DNA of 64,000 bases from Gilvimarinus chinensis DSM 19667 (GTDB taxonomy: Bacteria > Pseudomonadota > Gammaproteobacteria > Pseudomonadales > Cellvibrionaceae), in the NCBI RefSeq assembly GCF_000377745.1, contig NZ_KB898707.1, positions 430,482 to 494,481 on the forward strand, in the 5' to 3' direction. The notes under the pieces are model-generated. The model did not search any database. It was given only the letters and a program-made list of their open reading frames with translations, and was not told where the DNA came from. A program made the translations under genes and the position numbers. Positions 18,060-26,508 of this stretch are shown here, piece by piece (the stretch's first letter is position 1; each line of letters opens with the position of its first letter).

Positions 18060-19364
18060 ATGGAACCCTCAAGACTCTCCGAAAACCTTTACGATAAACT
18101 CGTTAATGAAGAAGATGCCCGCGTTTGCAAGGCCATTGACGAACGCGCCTGCAAAGAAGTGCCGGGCAATTTCTTTACTCTGATCTTAAGTTATTTTTTC
18201 AGCAAGTTAGGCGATGCGCTGGCGAATCCCAAAATTGTTTTGCCCTGGATTTTGGAGGTGCTACAAGCGCCTGTGTATTTGCTGGGTTTTTTAGTGCCCA
18301 TTCGCGAGTCCGGCTCGCTGTTGCCGCAGCTGTTTATTGCCAGCTTTATCAGACGCCAGCCGGTGCGCAAATGGGTGTGGGTTGGCGGTTCGGTATTGCA
18401 GGCCGTTTGTATGATGGCCATGGCTGCCGTTGTTTGGACCCTGGACGGAGCGTTAGCCGGTTGGGCGATTATCGGCTTGCTGGTGGTGTTCGCTTTAGCC
18501 CGCGGACTTTGCTCGGTTGCCGCCAAAGACGTGCTTGGAAAAACCATTCCCAAAAGTCGGCGAGGGCAGGTCAACGGCTGGTCTGCCAGCGCCGCAGGCT
18601 TAATTACGGTTGCTCTAGCCTTGGGGTTGATTGTCAGCAATCGCGAGCTATCGGTTTGGGGCTGCACAATTTTGCTGTTGAGCGCCGGTGGGGTGTGGTT
18701 ACTGGCGGCGGTTATTTATGCACGGGTTATTGAGTTTTCCGGTGAAACCTCAGGGGGAGGCAACGCGTTTACCGAAGCGGTTGGCCGGTTGAGTTTACTG
18801 CGCGACGATAAACCCTTTCGACGTTTTGTTATTACCCGTTCTTTATTGCTGTGTTCTGCACTCACGGCCCCTTACTACGTGGTGCTGGCCCAGCAAGAGG
18901 TTGGGCGCTCGGGTGCGTTACTCGGTTTTTTTCTGTTGGCGAGCGGTTTAGCCAGTTTACTTTCGGCGCCGTTTTGGGGGCGTTTTGCCGATGCGTCCAG
19001 TCGTGGTGTGATGATAGTCGCCGCGTGGTTGACAGCGGCACTGGGCGTATTCGTGTTTGCGCTGCATAGTGTAAAACCCGACTGGCTGGGGTACTCAATG
19101 GTTCTGCCCGTGCTGTATTTTTTTCTTACTATCGCACATCAGGGGGTGCGGGTGGGGCGTAAAACCTATGTGGTGGATTTGGCCGAAGGTAATCGGCGCA
19201 CGGACTATGTGGCGGTGAGCAATACGGTTATTGGCGTGGTGCTGTTGCTGTTAGGTATGTCTGGCTGGATAGCCAGCGCCCTGGGAGTAAGCTGGGCGAT
19301 TTTGATGTTATCGGCGGCGGGCGCGGCGGGTGCACTGTTGGCTCGCACCCTGCCCGACGCTTAA
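18060..19364 (+). CDS. MFS transporter
   Basis: A 434-residue polytopic membrane protein with about 12 hydrophobic segments. It opens with a long soluble N-terminus of about 40 residues containing RVCKAIDERACKEVPGNFF. Loop 2-3-type and later basic loops fit the major facilitator superfamily. The substrate cannot be read from the sequence. It ends 16 bp before the convergent glycosyltransferase, and no partner enzyme is in the same operon. Confidence 0.75.
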   Translation: MEPSRLSENLYDKLVNEEDARVCKAIDERACKEVPGNFFTLILSYFFSKLGDALANPKIVLPWILEVLQAPVYLLGFLVPIRESGSLLPQLFIASFIRRQPVRKWVWVGGSVLQAVCMMAMAAVVWTLDGALAGWAIIGLLVVFALARGLCSVAAKDVLGKTIPKSRRGQVNGWSASAAGLITVALALGLIVSNRELSVWGCTILLLSAGGVWLLAAVIYARVIEFSGETSGGGNAFTEAVGRLSLLRDDKPFRRFVITRSLLLCSALTAPYYVVLAQQEVGRSGALLGFFLLASGLASLLSAPFWGRFADASSRGVMIVAAWLTAALGVFVFALHSVKPDWLGYSMVLPVLYFFLTIAHQGVRVGRKTYVVDLAEGNRRTDYVAVSNTVIGVVLLLLGMSGWIASALGVSWAILMLSAAGAAGALLARTLPDA

Positions 19365-19380
19365 AAATGTTGCGCCCGCG

Positions 19381-20361
19381 TTAATCATTTTCTTGCGATG
19401 AAGTGCGCGTGGGCTTCTTCACTTTTTCCAAGTGGTAGCGCGGCCGTTGTTTAAGTTCTTCAAACATTTTTGCCAGGTACTCACCGATAATTCCCAAGCT
19501 TAGCAGCTGCACACTGCCAATAAACAACAAGGGCACTAAGATGGATGTCCAACCGGGAATAGCGTTGTCGGTAAAGAGACGTGTACCCATCACCCATACA
19601 ATCAGCAGCAGCGATAAACCGCTGGCGATAATCCCCAGCAGTGTAATGGCGCGCAGCGGCGCAGTGGAAAAGCTGGAAATACCATGCCACGCAAATGAGA
19701 GCATTTTGCGCAGCGGGTATTTGGTTTCTCCGGCGGCGCGTTCCTGTCGGTCGTATTCAACGCTCGCTGAGGGAAAACCCACTTCACGCACAATACCCCG
19801 TAAAAAAAGCTGGCTTTCACGGTATTCCAGCAATGCGTCTAATGCGCGGCGAGACATCAGCCGAAAGTCGGCGTGATTAAAGACTAAATCTACCCCCATA
19901 CGGCGCATTAAGTGATAGTACCCCTCGGCGGTAAAGCGCTTAAAAAATGTGTCGGTATCGCGCGCGGCGCGCACGCCGTAAACCACATCGTTACCCGCGT
20001 GGTATTCATCCACCATTTTTTCAATATTGCTGGGGTCGTCCTGAAGGTCGGCGTCAATGCTGACAATGATATCTTCGTCCGTACTCTCAAGACCGGCTAA
20101 CAGCGCATTTTGATGGCCTTTGTTGCGTGATAACTTAACACCAGCAACTCGGCCGTTGTAGTGCTCGCACGCGCTATTAATTAATTCCCAGGTTCTGTCA
20201 CGACTGCCATCATCCACCAGATAAAGGCGGGAGTCTGTACTGATTTTGGCCTTTGCGATCAGATCATCGAGGGTTTGCAGCAACACCGGTAGGCTTTGAG
20301 GCAGCATCTCCTCTTCGTTGTAGCAGGGCACAACAATAGCGAGTGAGGTTTCCTTTTTCAT
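19381..20361 (-). CDS. GtrB-like polyprenyl-phosphate glycosyltransferase (GT2)
   Basis: Family 2 glycosyltransferase of the DPM1/GtrB type, which loads a sugar onto undecaprenyl phosphate at the inner membrane. The catalytic domain begins SLAIVVPCYNEEEMLP, has the nucleotide/metal site SIDADLQDDPSN and an RMGVDLVFNHADFRLMSRRA region. Two C-terminal transmembrane helices follow (about residues 230-300). At 326 residues the length fits. Its start overlaps the stop of the upstream gtrA-like gene (ATGA), so the pair is translationally coupled. The sugar is unknown. Confidence 0.92.
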   Translation of the reverse strand: MKKETSLAIVVPCYNEEEMLPQSLPVLLQTLDDLIAKAKISTDSRLYLVDDGSRDRTWELINSACEHYNGRVAGVKLSRNKGHQNALLAGLESTDEDIIVSIDADLQDDPSNIEKMVDEYHAGNDVVYGVRAARDTDTFFKRFTAEGYYHLMRRMGVDLVFNHADFRLMSRRALDALLEYRESQLFLRGIVREVGFPSASVEYDRQERAAGETKYPLRKMLSFAWHGISSFSTAPLRAITLLGIIASGLSLLLIVWVMGTRLFTDNAIPGWTSILVPLLFIGSVQLLSLGIIGEYLAKMFEELKQRPRYHLEKVKKPTRTSSQEND

Positions 20362-20795
20362 TTTCTATAGATCCAGAATTTATGCAGTAAAAAGTTACTT
20401 ACCAATGTCACGCCTGTGGCAACGATTTGTGCTAATAAATAGTGAGGAAGCAGCGCGTCGGCGATATAAAAAACCGCTGTATTCAGCCCAAGGCCTACAG
20501 CGACCACTAAGGCGAACTTGATGCTTGACTCACTGTGTTTTTGCGTGGCTTGAAAGGTGAAATAATAATTGGCCAGATAGTTATAGACCGCCGACAGCGC
20601 AAAAGCTGCTGCGGAGCAGACCACATTGGGCAAGGTTGTTAGCTCTACCAGAAGGATCAGCAACACATACTGAAGGCCTGTGGCCGTACCGCCTACCAAT
20701 AAAAAGCGGGTAAGTTGGTGGCGATACAGATAACGGCTCCAGCGCTTTAATGTTGACTCGCTGGCCGATTGTGATTCAACAGGCGTAACGGACAC
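20358..20795 (-). CDS. GtrA-like membrane protein (probable lipid-linked sugar flippase)
   Basis: A 145-residue protein with four hydrophobic helices and the GtrA-type start of the first helix, RFLLVGGTATGLQYVLLILL. A short cytoplasmic N-terminal tail rich in Ser/Glu precedes it. GtrA family members are thought to flip bactoprenol-linked sugars across the inner membrane. Its coupling (4-bp overlap) to the GtrB-like transferase supports joint work in decorating a surface glycan. Confidence 0.88.
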   Translation of the reverse strand: MSVTPVESQSASESTLKRWSRYLYRHQLTRFLLVGGTATGLQYVLLILLVELTTLPNVVCSAAAFALSAVYNYLANYYFTFQATQKHSESSIKFALVVAVGLGLNTAVFYIADALLPHYLLAQIVATGVTLVSNFLLHKFWIYRK

Positions 20796-20889
20796 GGGTT
20801 TTCCGGTTATGATGTGGTTTTAATAGTGCAAAGGGTTATACCATTTTTAGAACCCTTAACGTAAGGCGATAACTTAAGTGAGGACAACT

Positions 20890-21180
20890 ATGTCACAAGA
20901 CCAGTCACAAGATAACCCGCAGGAAAAATCACAGGAAAGTCTCGATCAACTGATTACCCGCTTGCACGATCTGTTTGGCAACGATGAAGTCAGTCCCGAA
21001 CAGCAGCGTTTAATGACCGAGCTTGAGCGCCACACCCACGTGGCAGGCAGCACTGAAGCGCCAGACCCGCGCCCGGTGGATACCTTGGAGGCGATGTTAG
21101 GCGAGTTTGAAGAAGATCACCCGCAGGTGTCACAGGTGTTAGGGCAAATCGTCAATGCCCTGAAAAATATGGGGGTGTAG
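20890..21180 (+). CDS. DUF4404-like small acidic protein
   Basis: 96 residues, strongly acidic, probably cytoplasmic and helical. It opens with a Gln/Ser-rich stretch, then LDQLITRLHDLFGN, PRPVDTLEAMLGEFEEDHPQ and VLGQIVNALKNMGV, which I match to the DUF4404 family from memory. I chose ATG 20890 because AGGA lies 5-6 nt upstream; the in-frame GTG at 20878 overlaps that site. Function unknown. It diverges from gtrA across about 95 bp. Confidence 0.7.
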   Translation: MSQDQSQDNPQEKSQESLDQLITRLHDLFGNDEVSPEQQRLMTELERHTHVAGSTEAPDPRPVDTLEAMLGEFEEDHPQVSQVLGQIVNALKNMGV

Positions 21181-21207
21181 TGTTCGCTGGGCTGGATGCC
21201 GTTAAAC

Positions 21208-21441
21208 TTACGCCCAGCCCACAGCTGACCGAGCTCGTTCAATATAGATATATTCCGTTTTCCCACTGACGGGATGGCACGGATGGCGCAGATGATGGTG
21301 ATCTTGGGTTGATCCCATATATTCCCAGCATTGGCCTGCTTCAATGCATAAATGGTCACCACCGTTCAGCGGGTAACTGGCCAGCTCTTCCCACATTCGA
21401 TCCCATTCTGGGTGCGATACGTCTAAATATTCCATCGCCAC
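21208..21441 (-). CDS. Small His/Cys-rich hypothetical protein
   Basis: 77 residues from GTG 21441, which has AGG 5 nt upstream; ATG 21435 is the alternative. The protein is rich in Trp, His and Cys (HPEWDRMWEEL, LCIEAGQCWEYM, DHHHLRHPCHP). A cluster like DHHHLRHPCH could bind a metal, but that is inference. I do not recognise a family. It lies between a DUF4404-like gene and the metal-efflux region and has its own strand, so it is probably independently expressed. It could be spurious, though the amino-acid composition argues for real coding. Confidence 0.5.
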   Translation of the reverse strand: MAMEYLDVSHPEWDRMWEELASYPLNGGDHLCIEAGQCWEYMGSTQDHHHLRHPCHPVSGKTEYIYIERARSAVGWA

Positions 21442-21636
21442 TGCTACCTGAGTGTCATTGTTATAGTGCTATTTTCAATATTTAAACCTGTATGTCAAAT
21501 ACATAATATAAGTCATTGTATTTATTGAAATAAATCATACAGATCTGAATTATTTTCAGCCCCGGGTAGTGACTTTATAGCCAATGTAAACGCCAGATCT
21601 GGCGAATCTCGTCCATTAAATGGCTGTTTTTTAAGC

Positions 21637-21667
21637 TTGACCTTAACCTTGCTGGAGGGTTTATTGT
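21637..21667 (+). promoter_or_regulatory. MerR-type promoter with 19-bp spacer
   Basis: TTGACC (21637-21642) and TATTGT (21662-21667) are separated by exactly 19 bp, the overlong spacing that MerR-family activators correct by DNA distortion. Within the spacer lies an imperfect dyad, AACC-N9-GGTT with a matching T/A flank (AACCTTGCTGGAGGGTT), similar to CueR/ZntR operators. It sits 36 bp before the merR-type ATG, so the regulator would control its own operon. Confidence 0.75.
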
Positions 21668-21703
21668 TTGCTTTAACACTGAACACCGCTGAAGGAGGCC
21701 GCT

Positions 21704-22150
21704 ATGAAAATTGGTGATGCCGCTCGTGAAACCGGGCTGAGTGCGAAAGCCATCCGCCACTACGAGTCATTGGGGCTGTTAGACAGCCGTCGGATGGATA
21801 ACGGGTATAGAAGTTACACGCCGACTAATATCGCCCAGCTGACGTTGATCGCCCGTGCGCGTAAGGTTGGGTTTTCATTGGATGAATGCCGTGAGTTGCT
21901 GGCGTTGCACAGTAATACTGAACGCCACAGCGCCGATGTGAAGCGGGCCGTGGAGCAGAAAATTGAGCAACTTGACGAGCAACTTAGCCACTTGCATGCG
22001 ATGCGCGATACCTTGTCGCAATTGGCGTCTCGGTGCCGTGGCGACGAAGCGTCAGAGTGCGCCATTTTGCAAGATTTATCCCGTTCTGATGGCCGAATGA
22101 CGTTTCAAGTGTTGGAGGACAGCCATGAGCCTAGTGGAGGACAGCCATGA
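21704..22150 (+). CDS. MerR-family metal-responsive regulator (CueR/ZntR-like)
   Basis: 148 residues. The N-terminal winged helix-turn-helix (MKIGDAARETGLSAKAIRHY, YRSYTP) is followed by the dimerisation helix. The metal loop has C111 and C119 in SRCRGDEASECAIL, spaced as the two metal-binding cysteines of CueR (112 and 120). That favours Cu(I)-type sensing, although the downstream exporter family is linked to Cu/Zn. AAGGAGG precedes the ATG. Its last codons lie inside a repeat that also carries the ribosome-binding sites of the next gene, and its TGA overlaps an ATG at 22147. Confidence 0.9.
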   Translation: MKIGDAARETGLSAKAIRHYESLGLLDSRRMDNGYRSYTPTNIAQLTLIARARKVGFSLDECRELLALHSNTERHSADVKRAVEQKIEQLDEQLSHLHAMRDTLSQLASRCRGDEASECAILQDLSRSDGRMTFQVLEDSHEPSGGQP

Positions 22151-22175
22151 GCCAAATAGGAGGACAGTCATGAGT
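22114..22175 (+). repeat. Three tandem copies of a ribosome-binding-site/start-codon unit
   Basis: GGAGGACAGCCATGAG occurs at 22114 and 22136, and a near copy (GGAGGACAGTCATGAG) at 22159; units are 22 and 23 bp long. Each copy carries a full Shine-Dalgarno sequence and an ATG, at 22125, 22147 and 22170. The merR-type gene ends in copy 2 (ATGA overlap). The ATG at 22125 is in frame with the efflux gene, while the one at 22147 is not. Confidence 0.95.
22147..22173 (+). CDS. Eight-codon minicistron between regulator and exporter
   Basis: ATG at 22147 begins MSQIGGQS and stops at TGA 22171-22173. Its ATG overlaps the stop of the regulator, and its TGA overlaps the ATG of the exporter (22170), giving two consecutive ATGA junctions. 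It has its own perfect GGAGGA site. It may serve to pass ribosomes from the regulator to the exporter. Translation is inferred only. Confidence 0.45.
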   Translation: MSQIGGQS

Positions 22176-23261
22176 GATCACTGTTGTAGCAAACCTGACA
22201 AACCCGAACCAAAGCCAGCGCACTCCAGTTGTTGCGGGTCGGAGTCACAGGCAAAGAAACGTCCGGATTACCTGCTGTGGGGCTCGTTGACTGGTTGTGT
22301 GCTGTTGTACGGTTTGTATCTGAGCGGCTTGGCCTCTGGGTGGTTGATGCATATGGCCCACGGTGTGTTCGAGCTTCTCAACACCATGTGGTGGGGTGTT
22401 GTTATCGGCATTGTCTTTGTGGGGCTGTTGAACTTTGTGCCGCAATCGCTGGTGGTTTCCATGCTTGGGCGAGGCGGTTCATTTTCGGGTATTTTGCGTG
22501 CGACAGCGGCGGGTGTATTTCTCGACTTATGCAGCCACGGAATCCTGATGGTGGGCATGAAGCTTTACCAAAAAGGCGCTAGCCTCGGGCAGGTAATGGC
22601 CTTCTTGATTGCCAGCCCGTGGAACTCATTGTCACTGACCCTGGTAATGATTGCCTTAATCGGCTTGCCGTGGACATTGGCGTTTATTCTTTTATCCATG
22701 GTTATTGCGGTGATGGCGGGGCTTATCTTTGATGCGCTTGTACGGCGTCGAAAGCTGGCGGAAAACCCGGATACCCCCGAAGCCGAGCAGCCTGTCGAAC
22801 CCATTGTGCCCCAGCTGAAGGAGTTATGGGCGCGGGCAAGCTTTAAACCCAAAGCTTTGGCGGCGGTCGGGCGCGAAGGGTTAAAAGGGTCGCGAATGGT
22901 GATTCGCTGGTTGCTGTTTGGGGTATTACTGGCAGCTATGATTCGCGCGTTAATGCCCACCGAAGCGTTCGCCGAATGGTTTGGCCCAACGCTGATCGGC
23001 TTACTCTTAACCACGGTGGCGGCGGCCATTATTGAGGTGTGCTCTGAGGGTTCAACCCCCATTGCGGCGGATTTAATGAACCGCGCTAAAGCACCCGGCA
23101 ACAGCTTCTTGTTTCTGATGGCCGGAGTGGCTACCGACTACACCGAAATCATGGTGATAAAAGACACCATGAAATCCTGGAAAACAGCCTTTGCACTGCC
23201 CGCGGTTGTTTTACCGCAGGTGCTGCTGGTGGCCTGGATACTTAACTTCTTTGCCCCGTAA
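22170..23261 (+). CDS. SO_0444-like Cu/Zn efflux permease
   Basis: About 363 residues from ATG 22170; ATG 22125 would add 15 residues in frame. A cytoplasmic N-terminus carries two Cys pairs (C5-C6 and C21-C22). About eight to ten transmembrane helices follow in two halves, split by a charged linker (about residues 190-235). Permease motifs include DLCSHGILMVGMKLYQKGAS in half one and EVCSEGSTPIAADLMNRAKA in half two. The fold is the YraQ/DUF318 type. The adjacent MerR regulator matches the known pairing of this family with metal sensors. Confidence 0.85.
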   Translation: MSDHCCSKPDKPEPKPAHSSCCGSESQAKKRPDYLLWGSLTGCVLLYGLYLSGLASGWLMHMAHGVFELLNTMWWGVVIGIVFVGLLNFVPQSLVVSMLGRGGSFSGILRATAAGVFLDLCSHGILMVGMKLYQKGASLGQVMAFLIASPWNSLSLTLVMIALIGLPWTLAFILLSMVIAVMAGLIFDALVRRRKLAENPDTPEAEQPVEPIVPQLKELWARASFKPKALAAVGREGLKGSRMVIRWLLFGVLLAAMIRALMPTEAFAEWFGPTLIGLLLTTVAAAIIEVCSEGSTPIAADLMNRAKAPGNSFLFLMAGVATDYTEIMVIKDTMKSWKTAFALPAVVLPQVLLVAWILNFFAP

Positions 23262-23278
23262 ATCACGGCATTTAGCGT

Positions 23279-23298
23279 CCTCTACGGTAGTGTAGAGG
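23279..23298. repeat. Hairpin between the efflux gene and prfB
   Basis: CCTCTAC (23279-23285) pairs with GTAGAGG (23292-23298) over a 6-nt loop, 17 bp after the exporter stop. There is no T-run, so it may stabilise the transcript end rather than terminate it. Confidence 0.45.
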
Positions 23299-23353
23299 GC
23301 GTATCTAAGGTAGAATGCGCCGCTTTTATTTGACAATTTTTCGGCGAGTTCTC

Positions 23354-24449
23354 ATGGAAATTAATCCCCACCTGACAGCCCTTAAAGACCTTCAGGCACG
23401 CACCGACGTGCTTAGGGGGTATCTTTGACTACGACACCAAAAAAGAGCGCTTAACCGAGGTTGAACTCGAACTGGGCGAGCCTAACGTTTGGAACGACCC
23501 TGATCGCGCCCAGGCCTTGGGTAAAGAGCGCGCCTCCCTCGAGGCTGTGGTCAAAACCATCGACGATCTGGATACCGGGGTTGCTGATCTTTCTGAATTA
23601 CTGGAGATGGCCAAGGAAGAGAACGACGAAGACAGCCTCAATGAGGTGATCGAAGAGATCAGCGGCCTTGATGAGCAGCTGCAAAAGCTGGAGTTTCGCC
23701 GTATGTTTTCGGGCGAGATGGACGAGAACAGCGCTTTTCTAGACATTCAAGCGGGCTCCGGTGGTACCGAGGCGCAGGACTGGGCCGAAATGGTATTGCG
23801 TATGTACTTACGCTGGGGCGAAGCCAAGGGTTTTAAAACCACCTTGGAAGAAGCCTCGGCCGGTGAAGTGGCGGGCATCAAAAGTGCCACCATTCGCTTT
23901 GAAGGCGAGTACGCCTTTGGCTGGTTGCGTACCGAAACCGGCGTGCACCGCTTAGTGCGCAAGTCGCCGTTCGACTCTGGTAACCGTCGCCATACGTCGT
24001 TTTGCTCGGTGTTTGTCTCGCCAGAGATCGATGACAATATCGAAATTGATATCGACCCCTCCGACGTACGCACCGATACCTACCGCGCCTCTGGCGCCGG
24101 TGGTCAGCACGTTAACAAAACCGACTCGGCGGTGCGTTTAACCCACGAGCCTACCAATACCGTGGTGCAATGTCAGAGCGAGCGTTCGCAGCACGCCAAC
24201 CGCGATAAAGCCTGGAAAATGCTGCGCGCAAAGTTGTACGAGCTTGAGATTCAAAAGCGCAACGCCGACAAGCAGGCACTGGAAGACACCAAATCCGATA
24301 TCGGCTGGGGCAGTCAGATTCGCTCTTACGTGTTGGACGACCAACGCATTAAAGATTTGCGCACCGGCGTACAAACCAGTAACTGCCAAAATGTATTGGA
24401 TGGATCTTTGGACCAATTTATTGAAGCGAGCCTTAAGGCCGGACTCTAG
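23354..24449 (+). CDS. prfB: Peptide chain release factor 2, made by programmed +1 frameshift
   Basis: RF2 ends translation at UGA and UAA. The first 24 codons (ATG 23354) run into an in-frame TGA at 23426-23428. Reading resumes in the +1 frame at GAC 23427, giving about 364 residues. The site is the classical one: AGGGGG, then TATCTTTGAC. The anticodon-like SPF tripeptide ([12 protein letters not shown]) and the catalytic GGQ ([15 protein letters not shown], near residue 249) are present. High RF2 reads the TGA as stop and low RF2 permits the shift, so the gene regulates itself. lysS follows 8 bp later. Confidence 0.97.
23414..23429 (+). promoter_or_regulatory. RF2 programmed frameshift site
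   Basis: AGGGGGTATCTTTGAC contains the internal Shine-Dalgarno-like AGGGGG, the slippery CTT codon and the UGA stop followed by C, as in E. coli prfB. The stop codon lies at 23426-23428 and the shift skips one T. Confidence 0.96.
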
Positions 24450-24457
24450 GATTCGAC

Positions 24458-25942
24458 ATGACTGACGAAAAGCAAACCGCCCAGGAAGAGAACAAACTGA
24501 TCGCCGAGCGCCGCACCAAACTCGCGGCGATTCGCGAGCGCGGCAATCCCTTTCCCAACGACTTTCGCCGCACCCATGTAAGTGCTGAGCTGCAAGCCGA
24601 GTACGGGGAAAAGGACAAAGAAGCGCTAGAGGCGCTGGATTATCAGGTGAGTGTCGCCGGGCGCATCATGGCCAAGCGCGGCCCGTTTATGCTGATTCAA
24701 GACGGCGAGGGCAGCATTCAGTTTTACGCCAGTAAAGACGTGCAAAAAGCCATGAAAGAGCACGATGGCCAGTGGGACATCGGCGATATTGTCGCAGGCT
24801 CAGGTCCTTTGCATAAATCCGGCAAGGGCGATCTGTACGTAAATTTAACCGAGTGGAAATTGCTGACTAAATCCCTGCGTCCGCTGCCTGAAAAATACCA
24901 CGGCCTGGCGGATCAAGAGCTGCGTTATCGTCAACGCTACGTAGATTTGATCGTCAACCCCGAGGTGCGCGACACATTTAAACTGCGTTCAAAGTGCATC
25001 AGCTTTATTCGCAACTACCTGGACGGCCAGGGCTTTATGGAAGTGGAAACCCCCATGCTGCAGGTGATTCCCGGTGGCGCCACGGCGCGCCCGTTTGTGA
25101 CCCATCACAACGCGCTGGATATCGATATGTACCTGCGTATTGCCCCCGAGCTGTATTTAAAACGCTTGGTGGTAGGCGGCTTCGAGCGGGTGTATGAAAT
25201 CAACCGCAATTTCCGCAACGAAGGTGTCTCGACCCGTCACAACCCCGAGTTCACCATGCTGGAGTTTTACCAGGCCTACGCCGATTATCACGACCTGATG
25301 AACCACACCGAAAGCATGCTGCGTGGTATGTGCGAAAGTGTAATGGGTACCACCACCATCAACTATCAGGGCACTGAATACGATTTCGCCAAGCCTTTTA
25401 ACCGCATCAGCGTGTTTGACTCTATTTTGCAGTACAACCCCGAGCTGGCGGCGGCGGATATTTCCGATCTGGAATCGGCGCGCAAGGTGGCGGAAAAACT
25501 GCACATTCCGCTCAAAGACAGTTACGGTTTGGGCAAGGTGCAAATTGAAATCTTCGAGGCGACCGTAGAAGAAAAGTTGGATCAGCCTACGTTTATTACC
25601 GAATACCCGACGGAAGTATCACCGCTGGCGCGGCGCAAAGACGACAACCCGTTTGTGACTGAACGGTTTGAGTTTTTTGTCGGTGGTCGCGAAGTGGCTA
25701 ACGGTTTTTCGGAGCTTAACGACGCCGAAGATCAGGCCGAACGTTTCCGCGAACAGGTGGCTGAAAAAGACGCGGGCGATGATGAAGCTATGCATTACGA
25801 TGCCGACTATGTACGTGCGCTGGAATACGGCCTGCCGCCCACCGCCGGTGAGGGTATCGGTATCGACCGTTTGGTGATGCTGTTCGCTAACGCCTCTACC
25901 ATCCGCGACGTGCTGCTCTTCCCGCACATGCGCCCGGAATAA
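24458..25942 (+). CDS. lysS: Lysyl-tRNA synthetase (class II)
   Basis: Charges tRNA-Lys. The N-terminal OB fold for anticodon binding has [20 protein letters not shown]. The catalytic core has motif 2 ([15 protein letters not shown], then [20 protein letters not shown]) and motif 3 ([20 protein letters not shown]). At 494 residues it matches bacterial LysRS. The prfB-lysS pairing is common in gammaproteobacteria. The gene starts 8 bp after prfB and ends 4 bp before yaeQ, so all three are likely one transcript. Confidence 0.97.
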   Translation: MTDEKQTAQEENKLIAERRTKLAAIRERGNPFPNDFRRTHVSAELQAEYGEKDKEALEALDYQVSVAGRIMAKRGPFMLIQDGEGSIQFYASKDVQKAMKEHDGQWDIGDIVAGSGPLHKSGKGDLYVNLTEWKLLTKSLRPLPEKYHGLADQELRYRQRYVDLIVNPEVRDTFKLRSKCISFIRNYLDGQGFMEVETPMLQVIPGGATARPFVTHHNALDIDMYLRIAPELYLKRLVVGGFERVYEINRNFRNEGVSTRHNPEFTMLEFYQAYADYHDLMNHTESMLRGMCESVMGTTTINYQGTEYDFAKPFNRISVFDSILQYNPELAAADISDLESARKVAEKLHIPLKDSYGLGKVQIEIFEATVEEKLDQPTFITEYPTEVSPLARRKDDNPFVTERFEFFVGGREVANGFSELNDAEDQAERFREQVAEKDAGDDEAMHYDADYVRALEYGLPPTAGEGIGIDRLVMLFANASTIRDVLLFPHMRPE

Positions 25943-25946
25943 GACC

Positions 25947-26480
25947 GTGGCGCTGAGTGCGAGTGTCTATAAAGTAACGTTAAACCTGTCGGACATGGAC
26001 CGACAGGTTTATCTGGATACCAAGTTAACGCTCGCCTGTCACCCGTCGGAAACCGAAGAACGCATGATGGTGCGCTTGCTCGCCTGGTGCTTTCACGCCC
26101 ACGATGATCTGACGTTTGGCAAAGGCTTGTCCACCGCTGATGAACCCGACCTGTGGCAAGTGGCCCCCTCGGGTGTGATTGAAAAATGGATTGAGGTGGG
26201 CCAGCCGAGCGTCGATAAAATGAAAAAAGGGCGCTCTCGCTCTGAGCTGCAAATCATTTACACCGCAGGTCGCGGCCGGGATCAATGGTGGCCCACGGTG
26301 GAGAATGAGTTGAATCAGTTTTCCGCGTTGTCCGTATACCATTTAAACGCCGACGAAGTGAGTGAGCTTGCGACATTGGCCGCTAAAAATATGAACCTCA
26401 GTGTGTGTATCAGCGAAGGTAGCGCCTTTGTCAGTAGCGATGCGCAGAGTGTCAATATCACACCGTTAACCGATATTTAA
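25947..26480 (+). CDS. yaeQ: YaeQ family protein
   Basis: 177 residues, GTG start 4 bp after lysS. The sequence follows the YaeQ pattern: LNLSDMDRQVYLDTKLTLAC, HPSETEERMMVRLLAWC, DEPDLWQ, WIEVGQPSVDKMKKGRSRS. YaeQ has a PD-(D/E)XK-like fold, but its biochemical role is not settled. An early link to RfaH suppression in E. coli is known but weak. No signal peptide is seen, so it is cytoplasmic. Confidence 0.9.
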   Translation: MALSASVYKVTLNLSDMDRQVYLDTKLTLACHPSETEERMMVRLLAWCFHAHDDLTFGKGLSTADEPDLWQVAPSGVIEKWIEVGQPSVDKMKKGRSRSELQIIYTAGRGRDQWWPTVENELNQFSALSVYHLNADEVSELATLAAKNMNLSVCISEGSAFVSSDAQSVNITPLTDI

Positions 26481-26508
26481 GCGAGAATCTCTAAAGCGAG
26501 ACACAGCT

